8,099 bases of DNA from Rhodoferax sp. GTDB lineage: Bacteria > Pseudomonadota > Gammaproteobacteria > Burkholderiales > Burkholderiaceae_C. The stretch's first letter is position 1; every line of letters begins with the position of its first letter. Made by a program: the position numbers and the translations under genes. The stretch spans positions 1-8,099 of the forward strand of contig VERU01000096.1 of assembly GCA_018882485.1 (NCBI GenBank), read 5' to 3'. A model generated the notes under the pieces. The model was given only the letters and a program-made list of their open reading frames with translations, did not search any database and was not told the DNA's origin. This document shows positions 1-5,626 of the stretch, in pieces.

Positions 1-495
1 CCCTATGGCAGCCTGCACCCGCGCCAGACGGTGGACCGCATCCTGGCCGAACCCCTGGCCATCCACCGCATGGGCGATGCGGAGCGGCGCATCGAGCGCG
101 CTCTCGATGATGTGGGGCTGGGTGAAGGCTTCCGCTTTCGCTATCCGCACCAGCTCTCGGGCGGGCAGCGCCAGCGCATTGCCATCGCCCGCGCCCTGAT
201 CCTGGAGCCGCAGATCCTGCTGCTGGACGAACCCACCTCGGCGCTGGATGCCTCGGTACAGGCCGAGGTGCTGAACCTGCTGGAGGACCTCCGGCGCCGC
301 CGCGGCCTGAGTTTCCTGATGGTGAGCCACGATCTGGCGGTGGTGACCCATCTGTGCGACCGCCTCATGGTGATGCAGCGGGGTCAGACCGTGGAATGCC
401 TCTCGGCGGCCGATCTGGCCGCACAGCGGGTGACGCACCCTTACACACGCACCTTGATGCACGCATCGGCCGGGTTCCGGCCACCAGGAGAATGA
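1..495 (+). CDS. Oligopeptide/dipeptide ABC transporter ATP-binding protein, C-terminal part (5' truncated)
   Basis: This is the cytoplasmic ATPase that powers import of di- or oligopeptides (DppD/DppF/OppD/OppF type). Frame 1 is open from the window's first base, so the Walker A and Q-loop part lies upstream. The fragment (164 residues) begins with PYGSLHPRQTV, which matches the stretch just after the Q-loop in DppF/OppF proteins. Next come the ABC signature LSGGQRQRIAIARAL (from fragment residue 52), Walker B ILLLDEPTSALD with catalytic Glu (residues 72-83), and the H-loop in MVSHDLAVV. The C-terminal HPYTRTLM is typical of the oligopeptide-transporter C-terminal extension, which separates this protein from other ABC ATPases. 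The stop codon lies 2 bases before the chosen start of the dipeptidase gene, so the two are probably co-transcribed, linking peptide uptake to hydrolysis. The exact peptide substrate cannot be read from this part. Family assignment is secure. Confidence 0.93.
   Translation, partial: PYGSLHPRQTVDRILAEPLAIHRMGDAERRIERALDDVGLGEGFRFRYPHQLSGGQRQRIAIARALILEPQILLLDEPTSALDASVQAEVLNLLEDLRRRRGLSFLMVSHDLAVVTHLCDRLMVMQRGQTVECLSAADLAAQRVTHPYTRTLMHASAGFRPPGE
486..490 (+). promoter_or_regulatory. Ribosome binding site deciding the M19 dipeptidase start
   Basis: AGGAG sits 7 bases before ATG 498 but only 1 base before ATG 492. This favours the start at 498. The site lies inside the last codons of the ABC ATPase gene, consistent with coupled translation. 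Confidence 0.6.
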
Positions 496-497
496 CG

Positions 498-1463
498 ATG
501 ATCCGCTGGGAAGCCCACGCCTGCCTGCCCCTGCACCCCGACGCCAGTTTCGAGCCCATCCGGCAGTACCGCGAACTGGGGGTGAGCTATGTGTCCATCA
601 ACATCGGCATGGACATGAATCCCCTGGACCAGATCCTGCGCACGATCGCCGGTTTCCGGGCCACCATCGCCGCCGCGCCGCAGGAATTCCGGCTGGTCGA
701 GCGGGCAGCGGACATCGAGCGCTGTGCCGCCGAGGGCGTGCTCGCCGTCGGCTTCGATCTGGAGGGTGCGGTGCCGCTGCTCGAGCAGCCGGAGATGGTG
801 GAGGTGTTCCGCCAGCTCGGTGTACGCCAGATGCACCTGGCCTACAACCGCAACAACAGCGTGGCGGGCGGCTGCCACGACGAGCCACAGGGCCTCACGC
901 CGCTGGGCCACCGGGTGGTGGAGGCGATCAACCGGGCCGGCGTGCTGATGGACTGCTCCCACACCGGACGGCGCTGCAGTCTGGACGTCATGGCGGCCTC
1001 CAGCGCCCCGGTGATCTTCAGCCATGCCAATCCGCTGGCGCTGGTGGAGCATGGCCGCAACATCACCGACGAGCAGATCCGCGCATGCGCCGCCACCGGC
1101 GGCGTGGTCTGCCTGTCGGGGGTGTCCAAGTTTCTGGGGCATCCGGCGCCGGGCGCCGAGCAGGTGGCCCGGCATGCCCGGTATGTGGCCGACCTGGTGG
1201 GTGTGGGGCATGTGGGCATCGGCCTGGACATCAGTTTTCGGGAGCCGCACCTGCAGGATGACCCACCGCCGCCCTACGACCCGACCTACTGGTGGCCGCG
1301 ATCGGCCGGTTACGACCGCACCAGCCAGCCGTCCACCTACACCCCGATGCAAACCTGGCTCGAGTTGCCACCCGCACTGGGCGCGGTGGGCATGAGCGAT
1401 GCCGACATCGCCCAGGTACTGGGTGGCAACATGATGCGGGTGGCCCGGCAGGTCTGGGGCTGA
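498..1463 (+). CDS. Peptidase M19 / membrane dipeptidase family protein
   Basis: This is a metal-dependent dipeptidase-family TIM-barrel protein of 321 residues, similar to renal dipeptidase and probably cytoplasmic, as no signal peptide is seen. The family's binuclear zinc ligands can be placed: His7 of the N-terminal HxD motif, bridging Glu89 (FDLEGA), His155 (MDCSHTG), His176 (FSHANP) and Asp244 (GIGLDIS). The second ligand of the HxD motif is Cys9 (HAC) instead of Asp. I recall similar HAC-type members in proteobacteria, so this is probably a subfamily trait, and substrate may differ from plain dipeptides. The ATG at 498 is preferred because AGGAG (486-490) lies 7 bases upstream. The in-frame ATG at 492 overlaps the ABC gene stop as ATGA but leaves almost no space for the ribosome binding site. 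Position directly behind a peptide ABC ATPase supports action on imported peptides or amino-acid conjugates. Confidence 0.88.
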   Translation: MIRWEAHACLPLHPDASFEPIRQYRELGVSYVSINIGMDMNPLDQILRTIAGFRATIAAAPQEFRLVERAADIERCAAEGVLAVGFDLEGAVPLLEQPEMVEVFRQLGVRQMHLAYNRNNSVAGGCHDEPQGLTPLGHRVVEAINRAGVLMDCSHTGRRCSLDVMAASSAPVIFSHANPLALVEHGRNITDEQIRACAATGGVVCLSGVSKFLGHPAPGAEQVARHARYVADLVGVGHVGIGLDISFREPHLQDDPPPPYDPTYWWPRSAGYDRTSQPSTYTPMQTWLELPPALGAVGMSDADIAQVLGGNMMRVARQVWG

Positions 1464-1520
1464 GGGGTCGCCGCGACGCATTCGGCGCGGGGTCGAATCC
1501 GGTGGCCGCGGCAGCGAGGG

Positions 1521-1537
1521 CGCAGCCGGCAGCTGCG
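1521..1537 (+). other. Small perfect hairpin downstream of the dipeptidase gene
   Basis: CGCAGC (1521-1526) and GCTGCG (1532-1537) form a 6-bp GC-rich stem with a 5-base loop, 58 bases after the dipeptidase stop. It is not followed immediately by a T run, so it is at best a weak or factor-assisted terminator for the peptide operon. The rest of the 1464-1588 gap shows no convincing promoter to me, although the following gene presumably has its own. Confidence 0.3.
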
Positions 1538-1588
1538 GTACCATCGTTTGTCCCGTTTCATTTCACCCTGTCTTTTTTGGAGTTGTCC

Positions 1589-1828
1589 ATGGATCCCGTG
1601 ATCGCGCAGAAATCCCCCTACGCAGCCCAGGTCGAGGCCGGCAAGAGCTACTACTGGTGCTCCTGCGGTCAAAGCAGGAACCAGCCGTTCTGCGATGGCA
1701 CGCACAAGGGGTCTGGCTTTGCTCCGGTCAAGTTCGACGCCACCGAGACCAAGACGGTGTACTTCTGCGGCTGCAAGCACAGTGCCAACAAGCCGCTGTG
1801 CGACGGCGGGCACAAGGCGCTGGCCTGA
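1589..1828 (+). CDS. Tandem CDGSH-type iron-sulfur protein
   Basis: This small protein (79 residues) has two CDGSH zinc-finger-like domains that each hold a [2Fe-2S] cluster through three Cys and one His. Site 1 uses Cys24, Cys26, Cys35 and His39 (CSC...PFCDGTH). Site 2 uses Cys60, Cys62, Cys71 and His75 (CGC...PLCDGGH). Two sites in one short soluble chain is the arrangement of the CISD3/MiNT-like class; no membrane segment is present. The role is probably electron transfer or Fe-S/redox handling, but no specific partner is known. ATG 1589 is chosen because GGAG (1579-1582) is 6 bases upstream and the protein then begins just before the first domain. The second motif ends in GGH where the consensus has Ser, Ala or Thr before His, a mild deviation. 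The gene stands alone and converges on dctM; its link to either neighbour is probably incidental. Confidence 0.93.
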   Translation: MDPVIAQKSPYAAQVEAGKSYYWCSCGQSRNQPFCDGTHKGSGFAPVKFDATETKTVYFCGCKHSANKPLCDGGHKALA

Positions 1829-1829
1829 T

Positions 1830-1865
1830 CAACCCCGGGGTTGCGCCCGATGTGGGCTCAGCCCC
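1830..1865. terminator. Candidate bidirectional terminator / palindromic spacer between convergent genes
   Basis: The 49-base gap between the CDGSH gene and the convergent dctM contains a perfect 14-base palindrome CAACCCCGGGGTTG (1830-1843). An overlapping alternative structure pairs GCCC (1845-1848) with GGGC (1854-1857) and GGGG (1837-1840) with CCCC (1862-1865). Stable GC-rich hairpins between convergent ends fit transcription termination in both directions, but no T run follows on either strand, so this remains tentative. Confidence 0.35.
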
Positions 1866-1877
1866 GGCGAACGGCGG

Positions 1878-3176
1878 TCATTTGACGCCGTAGCCCATGG
1901 TCTGGGGCAGCCACAGCACGATCTGCGGGAAGAAGGTCATGGCCAGCAGCAGCAGCAGCAGGCCGACCAGGAACGGCCAGCCTTCTTTCATCATGGCTGC
2001 GATCGGGATGCCGGTCAACGCCTTGGTCACAAACAGCAGCATGCCGAAGGGCGGGTGAATCAGCCCGATCATCATGTTGAGCACGACCAGCACTCCGAAG
2101 TGCACCAGATCCACACCCAGTAGTTTGGCCGCTGGCAGCAGCATGGGCACGAAGACTAGCAGCAGCACCGACACATCCAGAAAACAGCCCAGGACCAGGA
2201 ACAGCACGTTGACCATCAGCAGGAACTGAACCCGGCTGAGTTGCAGGCTGTCCACCCAGGCCGCCATGGCCTGCGGCACGCCCTCGGCGGTGAACGCATA
2301 GTTCAGCATGAAGGAGCCAGCCAGAATGATCGTGATGACCGCGCTGGCCCGCACAGACTCCAGCACCACACCCCAGAAGGCGCGCCAGCTCAAGGCCCGG
2401 AATACCCAGGCGGCAAGGATCAGGGCGTGCAGCGCCGCGACGGCGGCGGCTTCGGTCGGGGTGAACGATCCGGTGTAGATCCCGCCCAGCAGCACGATGG
2501 GCATCGAGAGCGGCAACGCGCCCCGGAACAGGATGGGTGGCCAGTCGCGCCAGGGTATCGGCGCCTCGCGCGGCATGTTGCGGCGTCTGGCAATCACATG
2601 GACGACCGACATCATCACGACCGTCATCAGCAGCCCGGGGATCACACCACCCAGGAACAGGGCGCCCACCGAGGCGCCCGACACCAGGGCGTAAATCACC
2701 ATGGGTATTGATGGCGGAATGATGGGCCCCAGCGTGGCGCTGGCCACCACCACCGCGCCGGCGAAACCGGGGCTGTATTCGGGCTTCTTGAGCATCTGCC
2801 GGATGGTCACCAGGCCCGGCCCGGCGGCATCGGCGATCGCGCTGCCGCTCATGCCCGAAAAAATGACGCTCACCAGGATGTCGACCTGGGCCAGACCGCC
2901 GCGCATGCGACCGACCAGGATGCGGCAGAAATCGAAGATGCGCTCGCTGACGGTGCCTGCGTTCATGATGTTGGCTGCAAACACGAACAGGGGAACCGCC
3001 AGCAGCACATAGCTGTTGTAGAGGCCATTGCTGACCTGCTCGGCCGCCAGGCCCAGGTCCTGGCGTTTGACCAGCAGGTAGGCCACGCCCGACATCAGCA
3101 TGGAAAAGCCGATGGGCATGCGCAGCAGCATGCCCAGTACCACCACGCCGACCAGGGCCCAGAGTGCGGCGCTCAT
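1878..3176 (-). CDS. dctM: TRAP transporter large permease (DctM family)
   Basis: This 432-residue inner-membrane protein is the large, ion-coupled translocation subunit of a tripartite ATP-independent periplasmic transporter, at the usual DctM length. The chain is hydrophobic throughout, consistent with about a dozen membrane segments. Family motifs include LLRMPIGFSML (about residues 17-27), FSGMSGSAIADAAGPG (about 107-121), IIPPSIPMVIYA (about 152-163) and GGVIPGLLM (about 176-184). ATG 3176 overlaps the dctQ stop by 4 bases (ATGA), and AGGGA lies 8 bases upstream, so the two permease subunits are made by coupled translation. It is the last gene of the fucU-led operon and ends 49 bases from the convergent CDGSH gene. 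It works with DctQ and DctP; the substrate, as usual, is set mainly by DctP. Confidence 0.96.
   Translation of the reverse strand: MSAALWALVGVVVLGMLLRMPIGFSMLMSGVAYLLVKRQDLGLAAEQVSNGLYNSYVLLAVPLFVFAANIMNAGTVSERIFDFCRILVGRMRGGLAQVDILVSVIFSGMSGSAIADAAGPGLVTIRQMLKKPEYSPGFAGAVVVASATLGPIIPPSIPMVIYALVSGASVGALFLGGVIPGLLMTVVMMSVVHVIARRRNMPREAPIPWRDWPPILFRGALPLSMPIVLLGGIYTGSFTPTEAAAVAALHALILAAWVFRALSWRAFWGVVLESVRASAVITIILAGSFMLNYAFTAEGVPQAMAAWVDSLQLSRVQFLLMVNVLFLVLGCFLDVSVLLLVFVPMLLPAAKLLGVDLVHFGVLVVLNMMIGLIHPPFGMLLFVTKALTGIPIAAMMKEGWPFLVGLLLLLLAMTFFPQIVLWLPQTMGYGVK
1944..1961. repeat. Six-copy CAG/CTG trinucleotide run inside dctM
   Basis: Six consecutive CAG units on the + strand read as six CTG leucine codons in dctM, within the final hydrophobic segment (GLLLLLLAM). 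It may reflect no more than leucine codon preference, though such a run could gain or lose a codon by slippage without breaking the frame. Confidence 0.6.
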
Positions 3177-3652
3177 GCCACCGGTCCCTGTGCGTCCAGT
3201 CCCTGACCGCGCCAGGTCTGCCAGAGGTTATGAGCGCTGCGCCCGACCAGTGCGATGAGAAGCAGGACGAACGGCAAGAAGACCCACTGGAAGGAAACGC
3301 CCAACACCGGCGTGCCCTCACGGGACATGAAGTGAACGTAGTCCCAGCTGGCCGGAATGGCCGCCAGAGCCAGACCGCCGATCATGAGGTTGCCCACGAC
3401 GCGCATGACGATCCGGCCGCGTCGCCCAGCGCTGTTCCAGACCAGATCGAACACCACCTGATCTCGATCGGGTACCACGAAGGCCGATGCCCAGAGGATC
3501 ACCCACAGGTACAGGATCACAGCGAGTTCGTCGGTCCATGGCAGCGGCCGGTTGAAGCCGAAGCGGGCCGCGATCTGGATCAGGAAAGTGAGGAACAGGG
3601 CGAGGAACAGGACACCGCCGAAGGTGTCGGCGATGCGGCGCAGGCTTTGCAC
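3173..3652 (-). CDS. dctQ: TRAP transporter small permease (DctQ family)
   Basis: This 159-residue inner-membrane protein is the small subunit of the TRAP transporter, which helps DctM dock the substrate-loaded DctP. Four hydrophobic segments are visible, at about residues 12-32, 43-60, 85-102 and 121-137, the standard DctQ topology. Between the first two is PWTDELAVILYLW, matching the conserved Trp-acidic motif of the family. Translation appears to start at GTG 3652, only 3 bases after the dctP stop and without a clear ribosome binding site, so expression probably depends on ribosomes finishing dctP. Its stop overlaps the dctM start by 4 bases. No upstream start in this frame seems more plausible. 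Confidence 0.92.
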   Translation of the reverse strand: MQSLRRIADTFGGVLFLALFLTFLIQIAARFGFNRPLPWTDELAVILYLWVILWASAFVVPDRDQVVFDLVWNSAGRRGRIVMRVVGNLMIGGLALAAIPASWDYVHFMSREGTPVLGVSFQWVFLPFVLLLIALVGRSAHNLWQTWRGQGLDAQGPVA

Positions 3653-3655
3653 GGG

Positions 3656-4666
3656 TCAGCGGGTGTTGTTGATGCGATCGAGCAGCCCGTTCGGCCAGAC
3701 CTTGGCGTACTCCGATTTGGCGTAAGCGTCTTGCACGGCCTTGCGGAAGGCATCCAGATCGGGCGTGCTGACCTGCAGCCCCTGCTGGCGGAAGAAGTCC
3801 ACGATCTGGGCTTCCTCCTTGATGCGGTTCTCGTTGTTGTACTGGGCCGCAGCCTGCGCGGCCGCCCGCACATTCTGTTTCTGAGCCGCTGACATGGCGT
3901 TCCACGACTTGTTGGAGATCGCGATGAAGATGCCGTCGACCAGGTGGTTCGTCAGGACCAGCTGCTTGGTGACCTCGTAGAACTTGGCGGCCCGCACGGT
4001 GGGCAGGGGGTTGTCCTGGCCGTCGATGGTGCCGGTTTTCAGGCCCAGGTAGACCTCGCCAAAAGCCAGCGGCGTGGGGGTGGCGCCCAGGGCCTCCCCG
4101 AGAAACAGCCATTCCTTGGACCCGGGCATGCGCAGCTTGACGCCCTTGAGGTCCGCCGGGGTCCGGACCGTGCGGGCTTCCCGCAGGTTCACCTGCCGGG
4201 TGCCGAGGTAGATCGTCGACAGCACGGTCACGTCCATCTTCTCGGAGACGGTCTTGAACAGATCCTCGCCGATCGGGCCATTGAAGACTTTCTGCTGGTG
4301 CTGCGGATCCCGCACGATGTAACCAGCGGTGAAGATCGAGAATTCGGGCACCAGCTTGGCGATGTCGAAGGCGGAAATCGAGGAGAGTTCGAGGTTGCCC
4401 CGGGCCATGGCGGCCGGCTCGGTGCCCTGCTTGAACAGCGAGGCATTCAGGTTGATCTGCACATCGAACTGGTTGGGCGAGCTCTTGTCCAGCGCCTCCT
4501 TGAAGACCGTCCACATTTTGGCGTGCCAGTCGTCGGGCACGGCCGGGGTGGAAATCCGCAGCGCGATCTTGCTCTGGGCAAAGGCAGCCGGCAGCGCGCC
4601 TGCGGCGCCCAGGGCAGCGGTGGCGCCCAGCAGCGCGCGGCGATTGAGGTGGCGGGGGTTCGTCAT
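3656..4666 (-). CDS. dctP: TRAP transporter solute-binding protein (DctP family)
   Basis: This 336-residue periplasmic receptor captures the substrate and delivers it to DctQM. The N-terminus has a twin arginine (NRRALLG, residues 8-14), a hydrophobic alanine-rich core and a likely cleavage site after AFA (residues 28-30), so export may go by Tat. The mature part carries family hallmarks: LKGVKLRMPGS with Arg179, the residue that in characterised TRAP receptors salt-bridges a substrate carboxylate, then PLAFGEVYLGLKTGTIDGQDNP (about 199-220) with conserved Asn219. The conserved Arg predicts an organic acid ligand, such as a sugar acid or 2-keto acid, rather than a neutral sugar. ATG 4666 has AGGAG about 6 bases upstream (4673-4677). 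A 21-base gap separates it from the aldolase gene, the only real gap in the operon, perhaps to allow strong independent translation. The ligand is not identifiable from sequence alone. Confidence 0.95.
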   Translation of the reverse strand: MTNPRHLNRRALLGATAALGAAGALPAAFAQSKIALRISTPAVPDDWHAKMWTVFKEALDKSSPNQFDVQINLNASLFKQGTEPAAMARGNLELSSISAFDIAKLVPEFSIFTAGYIVRDPQHQQKVFNGPIGEDLFKTVSEKMDVTVLSTIYLGTRQVNLREARTVRTPADLKGVKLRMPGSKEWLFLGEALGATPTPLAFGEVYLGLKTGTIDGQDNPLPTVRAAKFYEVTKQLVLTNHLVDGIFIAISNKSWNAMSAAQKQNVRAAAQAAAQYNNENRIKEEAQIVDFFRQQGLQVSTPDLDAFRKAVQDAYAKSEYAKVWPNGLLDRINNTR

Positions 4667-4672
4667 GTCGGT

Positions 4673-4677
4673 CTCCT
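4673..4677 (-). promoter_or_regulatory. Ribosome binding site of dctP
   Basis: On the minus strand AGGAG precedes ATG 4666 by 6 bases inside the 21-base aldolase-dctP gap. It is one of the clearest ribosome binding sites in this operon, fitting the need for excess periplasmic receptor over permease. Confidence 0.6.
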
Positions 4678-4687
4678 GTGGGTGGGG

Positions 4688-5626
4688 TCAAAGAGGGGTG
4701 AAGGAAGCGCTGGCCGTACGATACCCGGAGCGCACGGCCTGCGCCTCGGTGTTATCCAGAGGAGTGAGCGGTGCGCGCACCGCCAGCCAGGCGTCGTCGC
4801 CGGTCTGCTGGGCCAGCATGGTCTTGTAGACGCTCACGAAATTCATGCCCGGGCAGACTGACAGCAAGCCCAGCAGGGCGGCGATCAGCGCATGGTCTGC
4901 GTCGCTGACGGCCTGCGGATGGTCGATCACGCGGCGCATCAGATGCGGCGCGATGTTGGCCAGCCCGTTGATGGAGCCTCGGCCACCGACCCGCATGACG
5001 GATGCCACGTGCAGTTCGGCTCCGACCAGGATCGACAGCTGCGGGAAGGCCCGGGCCAGCGCGCAGGCATGGTCCAGATCGCCGCTGCTGTCCTTGACGC
5101 CCACCACCTGATCGGGGTGCCGGCGAACCAGTTCGGCAATGGCGGCGTGGGAAAACCCGTAGCTGCTCATGGCCGGGAAGTGGTAGAGCAGCAAACGCAG
5201 GTCGGCATCGCCGATGCCCTGGATGACGCGGGAGGCGGCTTCCACCACGCCGGCGTCGCGGGGCTGCTTGTAATAGAACGGGGGCATCCAGAGCTGCCGG
5301 TGCACGCCCAGCTGTGACGCATGGCGGCCGATCTCGATGGCGTCGTCCAGCGCGACGGCGGTGGTCGTCACCACCAGCCGGTCGGCTGCGATGCCGCCGG
5401 CCAGCATGGACTCCAGCAGCGCCCGGCGTTCGGCCACGGTGAATGCGGGGCCTTCACCGGTGGTTCCGAACAGCGTCACCCCGTCGCAGCCGGCGGCCAG
5501 CAGGTGCCGCGCGTGCGCCAGCGTGCGCCCGGTGTCGAGTTGCCCAGAGGCTTTGAGGGGCAGCAGCAGGGCGGGCCAGAGGCCTTCGATGGCAGGATTC
5601 AAGCGGGTTCTCCCAGGGGTTTCCAT
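4688..5626 (-). CDS. DapA/NanA-family (dihydrodipicolinate synthase-like) class I aldolase
   Basis: This is a cytoplasmic Schiff-base aldolase or lyase of 312 residues, close to the usual 290-310. Visible hallmarks are the GTTGEGP pyruvate-binding loop (residues 54-60), Tyr148 in LLLYHFP, the Schiff-base Lys178 in VVGVKDSSGD, and a Gly-rich region near GGRGSINGLANI. It is unlikely to be a true lysine-biosynthetic DapA: that enzyme has Arg in the YNVPxRT motif, while here the stretch reads YHFPAMS. With fucU and a fucose-dehydrogenase-like gene nearby, cleavage of a 2-keto-3-deoxy sugar acid (for example 2-keto-3-deoxy-L-fuconate to pyruvate plus lactaldehyde) is my inference. The start is uncertain. 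ATG 5626 overlaps the regulator gene by 28 bases without a good ribosome binding site; TTG 5602 overlaps its stop as TTGA and has GGGAGAA (5608-5614) 5 bases upstream, giving 304 residues. Confidence 0.9.
   Translation of the reverse strand: METPGRTRLNPAIEGLWPALLLPLKASGQLDTGRTLAHARHLLAAGCDGVTLFGTTGEGPAFTVAERRALLESMLAGGIAADRLVVTTTAVALDDAIEIGRHASQLGVHRQLWMPPFYYKQPRDAGVVEAASRVIQGIGDADLRLLLYHFPAMSSYGFSHAAIAELVRRHPDQVVGVKDSSGDLDHACALARAFPQLSILVGAELHVASVMRVGGRGSINGLANIAPHLMRRVIDHPQAVSDADHALIAALLGLLSVCPGMNFVSVYKTMLAQQTGDDAWLAVRAPLTPLDNTEAQAVRSGYRTASASFTPL

Noticed and set aside
441..1544. Long minus-strand open frame (367 codons) opposite the M19 dipeptidase
   Set aside because: It is His/Arg/Gly/Pro-rich with no recognisable motif, and the plus strand encodes a clear M19 enzyme with its metal ligands. 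High GC content produces long open antisense frames.
1548..1576. TTGTCC followed at 17 bases by TCTTTT as a promoter for the CDGSH gene
   Set aside because: The -10 match is too poor to support a call, though a promoter somewhere in 1464-1588 is likely.
1944..1961. CAG run considered as a phase-variation switch
   Set aside because: The unit is three bases, so slippage changes only leucine number and would not switch the gene off; six copies is also short.
1858..3321. Long minus-strand open frame (487 codons) covering dctM in another frame
   Set aside because: It overlaps nearly all of dctM; its translation is low-complexity and Arg-rich, while the dctM frame gives a membrane protein with family motifs.
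3318..4691. Long minus-strand open frame (457 codons) over dctP and part of dctQ
   Set aside because: It is a shifted frame of true genes; the product is Arg/Gly/His-rich with no domain, and dctP has a signal peptide, ribosome site and conserved TRAP residues.
3944..4861. Plus-strand open frame (305 codons) opposite dctP and the aldolase end
   Set aside because: It is an antisense shadow rich in Gly, Arg, Gln and His, with no family resemblance, spanning two real genes and their intergenic gap.
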